Below are positions 1-10,487 of a stretch of DNA of 64,000 bases, one piece after another (the stretch's first letter is position 1; the number at the start of each line of letters is the position of its first letter). Made by a program: the position numbers and the translations under genes. The stretch is from positions 761,001 to 825,000 of the forward strand of contig NC_089463.1 of the NCBI RefSeq assembly GCF_029203305.1. Reading direction: 5' to 3'. Source of the stretch: Yamadazyma tenuis. Its lineage: Eukaryota; Ascomycota; Pichiomycetes; Serinales; Debaryomycetaceae. The notes under the pieces are model-generated. The model had not been told where the DNA came from. It did no database searches and saw only the letters and a list, made by a program, of their open reading frames with translations.

Positions 1-280
1 TCTTAGCGAGTCAGGAGGAAATGCCATTGAAAATGTTGGTGACAGTCAAATAAGCCCTCAAAGATATGAAGTCTTCAGAGGAATTATGTCCAAGGTGCTT
101 CGGTCTTCATTATTTGAAAATATCACCGGTTCAGCACCAATTCCAGATGTGTTGGCAGAGGTCAACCAGGATATTTCTCAAGAAGAACAATTCCTGGAAG
201 ATGAATTCCGGGCTGGTTTAGTCAAATTGGATACAGAGAACGTCATCATGTTGGAGAAGGATCATGTGTACGGTATTTGA
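1..280 (+). CDS. MCM3: 3' end of probable MCM3 replicative helicase subunit (partial)
   Basis: The open frame enters from the left edge in frame 2 and ends at TGA 278-280, leaving about 92 C-terminal residues. The segment reads as a small helical domain (core SPQRYEVFRGIMSKVLRSSL) followed by an acidic stretch and the end ...MLEKDHVYGI. This resembles the C-terminal winged-helix of MCM proteins, and of those most closely Mcm3, a subunit of the Mcm2-7 replicative helicase. The ATP-binding core is outside the window, so the assignment rests only on the tail. A different protein with a winged-helix tail remains possible. Confidence 0.45.
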   Translation, partial: LSESGGNAIENVGDSQISPQRYEVFRGIMSKVLRSSLFENITGSAPIPDVLAEVNQDISQEEQFLEDEFRAGLVKLDTENVIMLEKDHVYGI

Positions 281-474
281 ATGAGGTGATGATTGAATGT
301 GTTTGCCAGTTTTCTGGGTGTATTTTAGGTTAGGTCTAATGTTATAGTTAATGTTCTAGTCAATTTTTATGTGAAATAGCAGATATGTCATATTGATATT
401 ACCGGATATGGTAGCAATATAAGTGTGTGTTTATTCGGTGATTCCGTTGTCTTGCTGCTTCAGGCAGTATCGCG

Positions 475-1323
475 ATGCGCATCGCAAACTATTTGTGTAT
501 CGTTCTCATGTCCTATTTTATACCAGAGGAACAGGACCACACCGGCTCCGAGGCCGAAAGCCAGCTGGATGATCAGCTTCTCATGCATACACTCCACACG
601 CTTCCTGCGAATTGCAAAAAGTTCTGGCGTCGACGGTACCAGTTGTTTAGTTTATACGATGAGGGCATCTTCATGACTTCAGAACTATGGTTTTCTGTCA
701 CACCCGAAAACATAGCGGCTTTCACCGCCCATGCTGTACACGAGCTCCTTCCCGATGCCCACGATGTGCTTGATATATGCTGCGGTGGAGGAGGAAATAC
801 CATACAATTTGCAAATGTGTTTCCTCGAGTGGGGGCTGTTGACATTAAGCAAGTCAATGTCGATTGCACTCTCCATAACGCAGGAATTTATGGTGTTGCC
901 GACAACATCTGGACCGCCACCGGTGACTGGAACCAGCTAAGCCAGTCACGCGACTGGATTCCTACTGATATACGTGATAAACCTCAGCCGTTTGACTTCA
1001 TCTTCTGTTCTCCTCCATGGGGTGGGACAAGCTACCTGAGAGAGGAAAATTCGTTCCGGCTCAACGAGATGGTACCTCTTCGTTTTGATGTGCTTTGTGA
1101 GAGTATGGCCGCCATTTCTGCAAACTTTGGTCTTTTCTTACCTCGTTCTTCCCACTTGGGTGATATCTCCAAAACATCAACCAAACTCTTCGGGGTATCT
1201 GCCAAAACTCGAATAATAAACTTGGTAACCGAAGACCATATACGAGGACTACTTGTCCTATTTGGGCCTGATGTTATGGGCCCATTATCTTGTATCGACA
1301 ATGTAGCCCCAATGTACAACTAG
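475..1323 (+). CDS. TGS1: Trimethylguanosine synthase Tgs1 (RNA cap hypermethylase)
   Basis: This 282-residue protein is an S-adenosylmethionine-dependent methyltransferase of the Tgs1 family, which converts the m7G cap of snRNAs, snoRNAs and telomerase RNA to 2,2,7-trimethylguanosine in the nucleus or nucleolus. Visible signatures are the family-typical MTSELWFSVTPENIA, the SAM-binding motif DVLDICCGGGGNTIQFA, an acidic motif at GAVDI, and the catalytic SPPWGG (the N/S-PPW-G of N2-guanine methyltransferases). The length is close to the short fungal form (about 315 in S. cerevisiae). The frame opens at ATG 475, but the first residues look unlike the family; ATG 508 is an alternative start. 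Confidence 0.92.
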   Translation: MRIANYLCIVLMSYFIPEEQDHTGSEAESQLDDQLLMHTLHTLPANCKKFWRRRYQLFSLYDEGIFMTSELWFSVTPENIAAFTAHAVHELLPDAHDVLDICCGGGGNTIQFANVFPRVGAVDIKQVNVDCTLHNAGIYGVADNIWTATGDWNQLSQSRDWIPTDIRDKPQPFDFIFCSPPWGGTSYLREENSFRLNEMVPLRFDVLCESMAAISANFGLFLPRSSHLGDISKTSTKLFGVSAKTRIINLVTEDHIRGLLVLFGPDVMGPLSCIDNVAPMYN

Positions 1324-1380
1324 GGGACGTGCCCCCACCATATACCGCCAGCAGTGTGATTTTCGAGCGCTCGCCTAGTA

Positions 1381-1425
1381 GCTCAACGACAAAGTAACGA
1401 CAAAGTCTCATTCAACGACAAAAGT
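1381..1425. repeat. Short direct repeats in the leader of the GCR1_C gene
   Basis: The 11-mer AACGACAAAGT occurs twice in immediate tandem at 1385-1395 and 1396-1406. A third copy with one extra A lies at 1414-1425. The array sits about 180-220 bp upstream of the GCR1_C gene start and about 60 bp after TGS1. Confidence 0.8.
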
Positions 1426-1605
1426 CTCCTTTCTTAACAACAGTGTTTAAGACATTTCCCATAAATAGCTGGTGTCCATCTCGTACACCATCCCCTTCAA
1501 TCCCTTTAAGTCGCTAGTGCTAACCACGCCTACTTCGTTCTCCTCTACGGCCTCGCTTTTCAAAATTGCTGCCCCAAAAAGAACCACCTCAGAAGAACAA
1601 AACAA

Positions 1606-2406
1606 ATGAATCAAGATCATCGTACAACATCCCTAGAAGACCAGGTAAGAGCCTTGAGTGACACCGTCAAGTCGCTTGAACCTCTTGTAAACGAGGTCGC
1701 CTACTTGAAAGGTGTCATCAACTACCAAGGCTCTCGAATCGAAAAGTTATCTGGTATTGTTTTAGACATGGGCAGAAACGATGATAATGGTTTGCTTACT
1801 TTACTGACGCTTCAGGACGGATCTGTGGGTGTGGGGGTCGAAGATGCTGTCAACCAGCTTGACGACCAGACCAACAACCCGTCCATGCTGTCGTCCACTC
1901 GACCTCCACCCCAAAGTATTGCTCCTGCCCAACCTCACACACATAACCATACTCACACCCACGGAGATCTTGATGGGAACATCAACCCGCAACTCCAGGG
2001 AGGTGGAGGCGATGATTCCTCGTCAAACGACAAAAAGAGACCGTATGGTGGTAGTCAGAACCATATGAAGCCTATCACCAACAAGAAACCCAAGATTTCA
2101 ATTGACTTTATCCATAACCCCATGACCGTCAAGGAGATTTATGAAGAGTTCTACAATGGGTTCAAGGGCCAGCCTCCATTGGTGGAATTGGACCAACGGT
2201 ATGGGAAGGCTCAATGGAGAGGTGATTCGAGATCGAAAGAGTCCAAACGGTACCAGAGAAGAAAAAGATTGTGTGATGCCATCAAAAAGGGGACCGTCAA
2301 GTATGACAAAACCCCTGAAGAGATCATCAAGTACATCGAAGAGTTTAGAGGTGACAAGTCGTTGACATGGGTCATGAATGGTAATATACCTAAAGACTTG
2401 CAGTAG
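1606..2406 (+). CDS. Gcr1/Hot1/Msn1-type (GCR1_C) DNA-binding protein
   Basis: A 266-residue protein. The N-terminus (about residues 7-60) is a predicted coiled coil with regular leucines, consistent with dimerisation. The middle is low complexity, with a His/Thr run (PHTHNHTHTHGD) and a Gly-rich stretch. The C-terminal 90 residues, from IHNPMTVKEIYEEFYNG through WRGDSRSKESKRYQRRKRL, match the GCR1_C DNA-binding fold found in yeast Gcr1, Hot1 and Msn1. Known members control glycolytic genes (Gcr1) or osmostress genes (Hot1). Which paralog this is cannot be decided, and it is much shorter than Gcr1 or Hot1. The nearest match in layout is a minimal coiled-coil plus GCR1_C protein. Confidence 0.8.
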   Translation: MNQDHRTTSLEDQVRALSDTVKSLEPLVNEVAYLKGVINYQGSRIEKLSGIVLDMGRNDDNGLLTLLTLQDGSVGVGVEDAVNQLDDQTNNPSMLSSTRPPPQSIAPAQPHTHNHTHTHGDLDGNINPQLQGGGGDDSSSNDKKRPYGGSQNHMKPITNKKPKISIDFIHNPMTVKEIYEEFYNGFKGQPPLVELDQRYGKAQWRGDSRSKESKRYQRRKRLCDAIKKGTVKYDKTPEEIIKYIEEFRGDKSLTWVMNGNIPKDLQ

Positions 2407-3069
2407 TATTTAAAATAAAATTGTATTTGCTTGATTTTGTAGGGACCAGTGTGGCTTCTGACATGGTCCATGTTCTGGTTAAAGAATTGGCTGAATTTGT
2501 TAGCAATTTTAGTCGATTTTGGCAAAAATTACATTTGTAGCATCACAAATTTTAGATGGTGAAAATCATTAAATCAGTGCTTCAAAATTCACCAAAAAAG
2601 TAGTTGAAATTCACGACACTCAACTAGCACATAAAATATGGCTTAGATGAAGAAGCAGAGAAAACTTTAATGAAGATTATCTAATAAACCCTACAGATAC
2701 GGCTTCCTTTGAAATTCACACCCAGAGCCTGAAACAAATACATACACTTCCCAAGATTCTCCCAAATACAACATGTCAGAACATTTTTTCCATGTATTCA
2801 TACCCTAAATATCCATTGCATTCCGAACTTTGCTACTGTTCGCAGCCAAAAAGTAATTTGCAGCAAGTTCGGACTTCATCAACAACTTTGGACACCAACA
2901 CCGCAAAAGACCTAAACAGTACTCCTGTTAATTTACAACCAAATACCAACTTCTGGAAGACTCCCTTTGTTTTCACCATCTAAACTCTCAAGTGCTTCCC
3001 CCCCAGGTGGGACTAGTCTCCCACCATCACCGCGCCCAGCCTGTCGCCGCTGTCGCCAGACACAAGAAT

Positions 3070-3082
3070 TTCGAGAAATTTC
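3070..3082 (+). promoter_or_regulatory. Heat-shock element of SSC1
   Basis: TTCgaGAAatTTC gives three alternating, correctly spaced nTTCn/nGAAn units, the canonical binding site of trimeric heat-shock factor. It lies 109 bp upstream of the SSC1 ATG; a further GAA at 3066-3068 is one base out of register. mtHsp70 genes are known Hsf1 targets. Confidence 0.75.
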
Positions 3083-3115
3083 CATCCGGGTAATGCTCAC
3101 CCTCGCCTAGTCATT

Positions 3116-3145
3116 CTGAAAATTTTTATAAAGCTGAAAATTTTT
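3116..3145 (+). promoter_or_regulatory. Duplicated CTGAAAATTTTT box upstream of SSC1
   Basis: The 12-mer CTGAAAATTTTT occurs at 3116-3127 and again at 3134-3145, 18 bp apart. Its core matches the RRPE/Stb3-type element TGAAAATTTT, which is typical of growth-regulated yeast promoters. It could also simply be AT-rich promoter sequence. Confidence 0.5.
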
Positions 3146-3190
3146 CTACCTTAAGTTATAGACGCTTAATTGCTTACACAACCGTAAACA

Positions 3191-5125
3191 ATGTTATCCG
3201 CTAAAAGTTCGATCAGATCGTTCGGTAATAAGATCCCTTCGTTGGTCCGTAACAACTCCAATGCTACCGGTGCCGGTCCCGTCATCGGTATTGATTTGGG
3301 TACCACCAACTCGGCCGTTGCGGTTATGGAAGGTAAAGTTCCTAAGATCATTGAAAACTCCGAAGGTGGAAGAACCACTCCTTCCATCGTTGCTTTCACC
3401 AAGGACGGTGAAAGATTGGTGGGTATTCCTGCCAAGAGACAAGCCGTGGTTAACCCAGAAAATACTCTTTTCGCCACTAAGAGATTGATTGGTAGAAGAT
3501 TCGAAGACAAGGAAGTCCAAAGAGATTTAAACCAAGTTCCTTACAAGATTGTCAAGCACGAAAACGGTGACGCTTGGATCGAGGCTAGAGGCGAGAAGTA
3601 CTCTCCTCAACAAATTGGGGGATTCATTTTGAACAAGATGAAGGAAACCGCCGAGGGTAACTTGGGTAAGCCAGTCAAGAGTGCTGTGGTCACTTGTCCA
3701 GCTTACTTTAATGACGCTCAAAGACAAGCCACCAAAGATGCTGGTAAGATTGTTGGTTTGAATGTGTTAAGAGTTGTTAACGAACCAACTGCTGCTGCTT
3801 TGGCCTATGGGTTGGAAAAGAATGACGGTGAAGTTGTTGCTGTCTTTGACTTGGGTGGTGGTACTTTTGATATCTCTATCTTGGACATTGGTGCTGGTGT
3901 TTTCGAAGTCAAGTCCACCAACGGTGACACTCACTTGGGTGGTGAAGATTTCGATATCGCTGTGGTCAGAAACATTGTCGAAACTTTCAAGAAAGAAAAC
4001 GGCATTGATTTACAAAAGGATAGAATGGCCATCCAACGTATCAGAGAAGCCGCTGAAAAAGCCAAGATTGAATTGTCTTCCACTGTGGCCACTGAAATCA
4101 ACTTGCCATTTATCACTGCTGATGCCTCCGGACCAAAACATATCAACCAAAAGATCACTAGATCTCAATTTGAAGCTTTGGTTGAGCCTTTGGTCAAGAG
4201 AACCATCGAACCTTGTAAGAAGGCCTTGAAGGATGCTGGTTTGTCCACTTCTGAAGTGTCTGAAGTTATCTTGGTTGGTGGTATGTCAAGAATGCCAAAG
4301 GTTATCGAAACCGTTAAGTCTATCTTTGGTAAAGAGCCATCCAAGGCTGTCAACCCAGATGAAGCCGTTGCCATGGGTGCTGCTATCCAAGGTGGTATTT
4401 TGGCCGGTGACGTTACTGACGTTGTGTTGTTGGATGTTACTCCATTGTCTTTGGGTATTGAAACCATGGGTGGTGTTTTCGCTAGATTGATCAACAGAAA
4501 CACCACTATTCCAGCCAAGAAGTCTCAAATCTTCTCAACTGCCACTGCTGGTCAAACCTCTGTTGAAATCAGAGTGTTCCAAGGTGAAAGAGAATTGACC
4601 AGAGATAACAAATTGATTGGTAACTTCACCTTGTCTGGTATTCCACCAGCTCCAAAGGGTGTTCCTCAAATTGAAGTCACCTTTGACATTGACACTGATG
4701 GTATCATCAAGGTTTCTGCCAGAGATAAGGCTTCCAACAAGGATGCTTCTATCACCGTTGCTGGATCTTCTGGTTTATCGGACAATGAAATTGAACAGAT
4801 GGTTCAGGACGCTGAAAAATACGCCGAATCTGATAAGGCTAGAAGAGAATCTATTGAATCTGCCAACAGAGCCGACCAATTGTGTAACGATACCGAATCC
4901 TCGTTGAACGAATTTAAGGAAAAGATTGATACTGCTGATGCTGACAAATTGAGAACCTTAGTTGCTTCCTTAAGAGAAGTTGCTGTCAAGGCTCAATCCG
5001 GTGAAGAAGTTGAAGCTTCTGAATTGAAGACTAAGACTGAGGAATTGCAAAACGAATCTTTGAAGGTTTTCGAAAAATTATACAAACAAGATGCTGAACA
5101 AAAGTCCGATGAGAACAAAAACTAA
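3191..5125 (+). CDS. SSC1: Mitochondrial Hsp70 Ssc1
   Basis: A 644-residue DnaK-type chaperone of the mitochondrial matrix. It is the ATP-driven motor of the PAM import complex and folds imported proteins with Mge1 and Mdj1. An N-terminal presequence (residues 1 to about 27, rich in Ser/Arg/Lys/Asn and without acidic residues) precedes the nucleotide-binding domain with [25 protein letters not shown] and [11 protein letters not shown]. The substrate-binding domain and helical lid follow ([11 protein letters not shown] onward). The C-terminus is Lys/Glu/Asn-rich and lacks the cytosolic EEVD tail. Codon choice is very biased (TTG for Leu, no CTG noticed), as expected for high expression. The promoter carries a heat-shock element. 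Confidence 0.97.
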   Translation: MLSAKSSIRSFGNKIPSLVRNNSNATGAGPVIGIDLGTTNSAVAVMEGKVPKIIENSEGGRTTPSIVAFTKDGERLVGIPAKRQAVVNPENTLFATKRLIGRRFEDKEVQRDLNQVPYKIVKHENGDAWIEARGEKYSPQQIGGFILNKMKETAEGNLGKPVKSAVVTCPAYFNDAQRQATKDAGKIVGLNVLRVVNEPTAAALAYGLEKNDGEVVAVFDLGGGTFDISILDIGAGVFEVKSTNGDTHLGGEDFDIAVVRNIVETFKKENGIDLQKDRMAIQRIREAAEKAKIELSSTVATEINLPFITADASGPKHINQKITRSQFEALVEPLVKRTIEPCKKALKDAGLSTSEVSEVILVGGMSRMPKVIETVKSIFGKEPSKAVNPDEAVAMGAAIQGGILAGDVTDVVLLDVTPLSLGIETMGGVFARLINRNTTIPAKKSQIFSTATAGQTSVEIRVFQGERELTRDNKLIGNFTLSGIPPAPKGVPQIEVTFDIDTDGIIKVSARDKASNKDASITVAGSSGLSDNEIEQMVQDAEKYAESDKARRESIESANRADQLCNDTESSLNEFKEKIDTADADKLRTLVASLREVAVKAQSGEEVEASELKTKTEELQNESLKVFEKLYKQDAEQKSDENKN

Positions 5126-5234
5126 GTTTAGTTGATCATTCTTTTCATTCTTGTATATATTGATGTTTATAGTACAAATGTAGTAACACATAACTACCAT
5201 TTATAACCTGGTTTTTGTATTCTCTTGTAACTAT

Positions 5235-7157
5235 TTAATGTGCCATGTTTAATTCCATTTGATATCCCACTGATCTTCTCATGGGGCTATTTCCTCGGTG
5301 ATGAGAAGACATTGAACTTAACGATCGGATCAATGGCTTCTTCTTGATGCTATATTGTCTCCCAATCTCTAAGCTGGCTTGGGTTGAACTATTTGTGTAC
5401 TTCAAAGTAGATTTGTAGCTTGGTGAGGTTTGATCTGATATAGAAGTTGTAGTCAGCAGCTCTGAATCCGAAGATTCGTAATCAAGCATTTCACTCAAGA
5501 CTGATTGACGGTTGAATTTCCTGTTGAATTTCTCAGAAGTGGCATCAGGAATGTATGATTTGATCATTTGCTGTTCGCTATATGCCTCCGACTTTGAACT
5601 AAGGGACGTGGTTACATACGAGGAAGATTCAATAGTTCCAGTTTCAGAGACGGTGTCAGAAACAAGTTCATTGTCTTCATAATCCTCTTCCTCTTCATCA
5701 TCATATTCGTCATCTCCTTCATCAATGTTGTAGATGCTACTCAATCTCAGTTGAGTACTGGTCTTACCAGACTTTAATTCTTGTCCCACCAACATCTCCT
5801 GGAAGTAAGTGATCTCTTGTCTCAACTGGATTCTCTTCAGCACCACATGAGCCAAGTACCGTCTCCACAATGAAATTAAGTCATCGTAGCTACCAAGGAC
5901 AGTTTGAGGGTTCCCATGTTTAGGAACTGGAGGAGGAATGCTGGAATATTCGCTCACGGGAATCTCTTCGATTCCATCGATGGTGTTAATATTGGTATTG
6001 GCTGCAATCGATGGGGTTCTTCCATAATTCATGGATTCTGACTTTTGGTCCATGTTGTTCAAGTACAATCCTTGTTGCTGATCAATGTACAGAGATAAGT
6101 GGTTCATCTTCATATCCCTGCTACCCATATTGACGTTTTCTTTTGGTGCACCTGCTTCATACTTCAAGCCATCATCCAAGCCATTGACTTTGGTAGCATT
6201 ACCTCTTCCTAAGGAAGGATTATTAATAGGAGCTGAAATATTCATGAAACGTCTAGCGGCTTTGTTCTTAGGATTGGCTCTGAACTTTCTCTTGAGAGTT
6301 CTACCCTTAGTTCTCAGTCTCTTGATACTGTTGTTACCAGTCCTCTTGGAAGAAACCGGGATCTTAAACTTCAATTGTTTGAACTTCTTCAAAAGCTTTT
6401 TGAGACGCAACCTCATTCTGTAGATGAAACTTCCCTCTTTGAATCGGATGGCTTTTCTCCTGCTTAAAGTCGAGGCAGAACTACTGGTTCTGTAGACGGT
6501 TTTCAGCGTAGATGGTGGTTGTTCATCTTGCCTCGTGGAGAAAATGGTGGCCTGAGATTCCATGGACTGAGATATTTCTCTTCTCAAGTCCTTTGATGCT
6601 CTTCCTTGTGATATTGAGGAAGACATTTTGTTTTTTGACATGGTGGTTGAGTACGATTTACCCTTACGAGAACGAGGAATTGGACCGTCGGAGTAGCTAC
6701 CAATGGATGTTGTGTTCAGTGACAAATCATCGGCTTGCTGCTGTTCGGTGATGAATTGTGAAAACCTGCTGGGGACCGGGTTGAATGCTTCGTCCGACAA
6801 CTGCTTTAATTTGGTATGGGAGTCAGAACTGGCAGTACCCTTTTTAACCTGCAATCCTCCTACCGTAGCATTCTGTTCGGTTTGGATATTATGTGTAGTG
6901 TTGGTGTATTTGGGTGCCTCCTGGCTATTGGTACCGTCGTTCAACAAGTTAAAGGTGTCGAATGAGTTGTTGTTCTCATCTATGTAATAGTATGGGAACG
7001 AAATGGGAACCGAGGTGGTGGAGGTGGTTTCAACTTCAAGTCTCTGTAATGGATCAGATTTATCGGATGGATTTGATCTCTGTAAAGTCATCGGCAGAAA
7101 GTAAGAGAAATCCGATGGCAAGGGAGGCCGGGCAAAGGTATGATCTGAATAATCCAT
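5235..7157 (-). CDS. AIM44: Aim44/Gps1-like bud-neck protein
   Basis: A 640-residue, mostly disordered Ser/Thr/Asn-rich protein. Two parts stand out. A strongly basic segment at about residues 236-302 starts with SRRKAIRFKEGSFIYRMRL and continues with dense Lys/Arg, suited to binding acidic membranes. A predicted helix at about 426-460 (LWRRYLAHVVLKRIQLRQEI) is followed by an acidic run (about 479-497). In S. cerevisiae the same order, basic RRS-KAIR-G block then a short HYL-VIAQRI-type helix then an acidic run, is found in Aim44/Gps1, which sits at the old bud neck and regulates Cdc42/Rho1 during cytokinesis. I recognise this from layout and short similarity, not from a catalytic motif, so the name is tentative. 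Confidence 0.5.
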   Translation of the reverse strand: MDYSDHTFARPPLPSDFSYFLPMTLQRSNPSDKSDPLQRLEVETTSTTSVPISFPYYYIDENNNSFDTFNLLNDGTNSQEAPKYTNTTHNIQTEQNATVGGLQVKKGTASSDSHTKLKQLSDEAFNPVPSRFSQFITEQQQADDLSLNTTSIGSYSDGPIPRSRKGKSYSTTMSKNKMSSSISQGRASKDLRREISQSMESQATIFSTRQDEQPPSTLKTVYRTSSSASTLSRRKAIRFKEGSFIYRMRLRLKKLLKKFKQLKFKIPVSSKRTGNNSIKRLRTKGRTLKRKFRANPKNKAARRFMNISAPINNPSLGRGNATKVNGLDDGLKYEAGAPKENVNMGSRDMKMNHLSLYIDQQQGLYLNNMDQKSESMNYGRTPSIAANTNINTIDGIEEIPVSEYSSIPPPVPKHGNPQTVLGSYDDLISLWRRYLAHVVLKRIQLRQEITYFQEMLVGQELKSGKTSTQLRLSSIYNIDEGDDEYDDEEEEDYEDNELVSDTVSETGTIESSSYVTTSLSSKSEAYSEQQMIKSYIPDATSEKFNRKFNRQSVLSEMLDYESSDSELLTTTSISDQTSPSYKSTLKYTNSSTQASLEIGRQYSIKKKPLIRSLSSMSSHHRGNSPMRRSVGYQMELNMAH

Positions 7158-7512
7158 GTTAGCGGCAATGGTTGGGGATTTTATAGAGCAGGCCTTAGTT
7201 AATTTCGTCTAGCAAAAGGAGTAAATGAGGAAGACTAGTATGAAGAAAGATTCTGATCTGGGTGATACATTTAGCGCCAGGGATGTTAGCGATTTGACGG
7301 GGTCTGTAGAGTGGCTGGCTCATTCTGTTCTTGTACTAAGCCAGCCATTTTCTAATTTTAGGTTTTGCGCGATGGCCCCCCAATTTTTCGCAGCTAATTT
7401 GATAAGGTCTTCATCTTTTATATCATTAACAAAACAATCCTATTAAATGCTAAAAAAATTTAAGGCTTTTGGGGTTTTCTAACAGGGTAACAAATATGTC
7501 GAAAAGGGGAGT
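7158..7512. other. Intergenic region, promoter of the Aim44-like gene
   Basis: 355 bp between the start of the Aim44-like gene and the stop of PEP4, both on the minus strand. A 73-codon plus-strand frame at 7225-7446 has no recognisable features. I see no clear regulatory motif. Confidence 0.5.
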
Positions 7513-8790
<1,278 letters not shown>

Positions 8791-9002
8791 TTAGGCGATG
8801 GTGGTAAATTTAGGTGATAAAAGATTAATAGTTATCCCCTGCGGAATTTGTATGACACTTTTGTGCGCAGGGTATTTGTGGCAACCCAGCAATGCTGGGG
8901 CAGAATGTCGCAGGGTTTTCGCCGCCGGCAGATGTCGCAGATGAGATGTGTCGCATCAACATGGGAAGCAGTCCGCGACTTTTCAGGTGATAAACTAGGG
9001 CA
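8791..9002. promoter_or_regulatory. Shared PEP4 / hydrolase divergent promoter with repeated motifs
   Basis: This 212-bp bidirectional promoter contains a 16-mer GGGTATTTGTGGCAAC (8870-8885) that also occurs upstream of INO1. It is followed directly by a 15-bp inverted repeat CCCAGCA-a-TGCTGGG (8885-8899). Three copies of TGTCGCA lie within 50 bp (8906-8912, 8933-8939, 8949-8955), two of them inside ATGTCGCAG. This density of repeated words suggests transcription-factor sites, but I cannot name the factors. Confidence 0.6.
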
Positions 9003-10346
9003 ATGCTATTCAGAAGTCAAGTGGAAAACTACCACCCGGCAAAGCCGTTACAGTATAGCAAGGATAGTGGGGAGATCCACACCATGGCAGATATTATTGC
9101 TCAAACTGCACCCGAAATGAGCCACGGATACTCCTATTGGACCAATCCTCTCTTGTGGTCAGGCCACCTCCAAACTGCATTCACTGCTCTCAACAAGTTT
9201 GAAGACTCAGACAAGGTGTACTATAAGAGAGAAATCATCAGCGTGGAGAAGGACAAGTATTACGAAGTTGACGGTCACCGGCTTAAGTATGACACTTGGG
9301 AAGGCAAAAGTACGTTTGCTGTGGACTATGTGAGTACCAGTGAATATGATTCGAACCATTTAAAGTACCAGCCACTGTCACAAACGGATGAATTGCCTCC
9401 TCGCACCCAATACAAGAACCCTAACGTCGAGGTGTTCCCCGACGAAGAGAGACCGTTGGTGGTGGCATTGCATGGACTTAGTGGAGGTTCGTTTGAGCTG
9501 TATGTGAGGGCACTATTGAATAAAGTACTGCCAGAACTCGACGCAGTGGTAGTCAATTCAAGAGGATGCGCAGGCCATACCATCACCAGTCCCCAGCTTT
9601 TCTGTGGGGTTTGGACCAATGACTTGCGGTACTTTATCAATGAACATGTCAAGCGTCGGTGGCCTCATAAGAAGATATTGCTTGTAGGATTCTCATTAGG
9701 TGGAGCCATCACCGCCAACTATGTTGGCCAGGAGAAGGATGACGTGTATGAGAAGATCTGTGGGGCCTTTATCATGGGATCCCCGTGGGACTTTTCTGAC
9801 AGTTCATATGTGTTGAGAGAGAGCTTATTGGGAGATCGAGTATACTCACCGGTGATGTGTCAGAATTTATTGAAGTTGCTCAAAAAGCACCACAAGGGCC
9901 AACTTAAGTACGTTGAGATGGTGGAGAAGTACCTGGTGGATCCTCTGAAGTTCACACTTGGTCATTTACGGGACTTTGATGACAACTTCACCTGTAAGTT
10001 GTTTGGGTTTAACACCTCTTTTGAATACTATCGGCACGCCTCGCCGGTGCAGAGACTCTTTAAGATCCGTGTTCCCACGGTGATTGTGAGTTCTAAAGAT
10101 GACCCTGTTTGTGGAGTTCGGTCATTGCCAGTTGAAGAGGCCACTTTAAATCCTTATGTGACGATGGTCACCACCAGCGTTGGAGGTCACTTGGGGTGGT
10201 TTGACTACAGCAACAACCGGTGGTACGCGGAGCCAGTGGCCAGAATGATGAAGGCATTGAGTGAATATAAGCCAGTTCGAGAGGGTGCAACGTTGCCAAT
10301 GGACATTGATAAGGTATGGCAGTTTGACAGACTAGTAGCTGAATAG
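9003..10346 (+). CDS. Eht1/Eeb1/Mgl2 (YMR210W)-type alpha/beta hydrolase
   Basis: A 447-residue serine hydrolase of the AB-hydrolase YheT/Eht1 family. Motifs are the oxyanion-side HGLSGGS, the conserved NSRGCAGHTITSPQLF, the nucleophile elbow GFSLGG (Ser231), an acidic residue in SSKDDP (Asp367) and the catalytic His in GGHLGWF (His396). Yeast members are the ethanol acyltransferases/esterases Eht1 and Eeb1 and the monoacylglycerol lipase Mgl2, so the substrate is likely a medium- or long-chain acyl ester. The exact paralog cannot be decided. Translation probably starts at ATG 9003; a second in-frame ATG at 9084 would remove 27 residues that look poorly conserved. Confidence 0.85.
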   Translation: MLFRSQVENYHPAKPLQYSKDSGEIHTMADIIAQTAPEMSHGYSYWTNPLLWSGHLQTAFTALNKFEDSDKVYYKREIISVEKDKYYEVDGHRLKYDTWEGKSTFAVDYVSTSEYDSNHLKYQPLSQTDELPPRTQYKNPNVEVFPDEERPLVVALHGLSGGSFELYVRALLNKVLPELDAVVVNSRGCAGHTITSPQLFCGVWTNDLRYFINEHVKRRWPHKKILLVGFSLGGAITANYVGQEKDDVYEKICGAFIMGSPWDFSDSSYVLRESLLGDRVYSPVMCQNLLKLLKKHHKGQLKYVEMVEKYLVDPLKFTLGHLRDFDDNFTCKLFGFNTSFEYYRHASPVQRLFKIRVPTVIVSSKDDPVCGVRSLPVEEATLNPYVTMVTTSVGGHLGWFDYSNNRWYAEPVARMMKALSEYKPVREGATLPMDIDKVWQFDRLVAE

Positions 10347-10487
10347 AGTAATAGACACAAGTGAAGCAAGACCGACCATTCTTCAATCGACAGCTTCTCA
10401 CCACCGCAACTGTGAGAGTAGCAAGGTGTTTTATTTGTATGAACTTTTCTGTACATCACCAGTTTCGCAGCCGCGCTTTTTATCAAC

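Larger units (their letters stand above)
2407..3190. other. Intergenic region, GCR1_C gene to SSC1
   Basis: This 784-bp gap holds the 3' end of the GCR1_C gene and the SSC1 promoter. It has one heat-shock element (3070-3082) and two copies of CTGAAAATTTTT (3116-3127 and 3134-3145). A 63-codon frame at 2792-2983 has no recognisable features and is not called. Confidence 0.7.

Noticed and set aside
2792..2983. 63-codon ORF upstream of SSC1
   Set aside because: No domain, low-complexity composition, and it lies in a long AT-rich intergenic region that also serves as the SSC1 promoter.
7225..7446. 73-codon ORF upstream of the Aim44-like gene
   Set aside because: No recognisable features; the frame is interrupted by typical intergenic sequence and its start context is ordinary.
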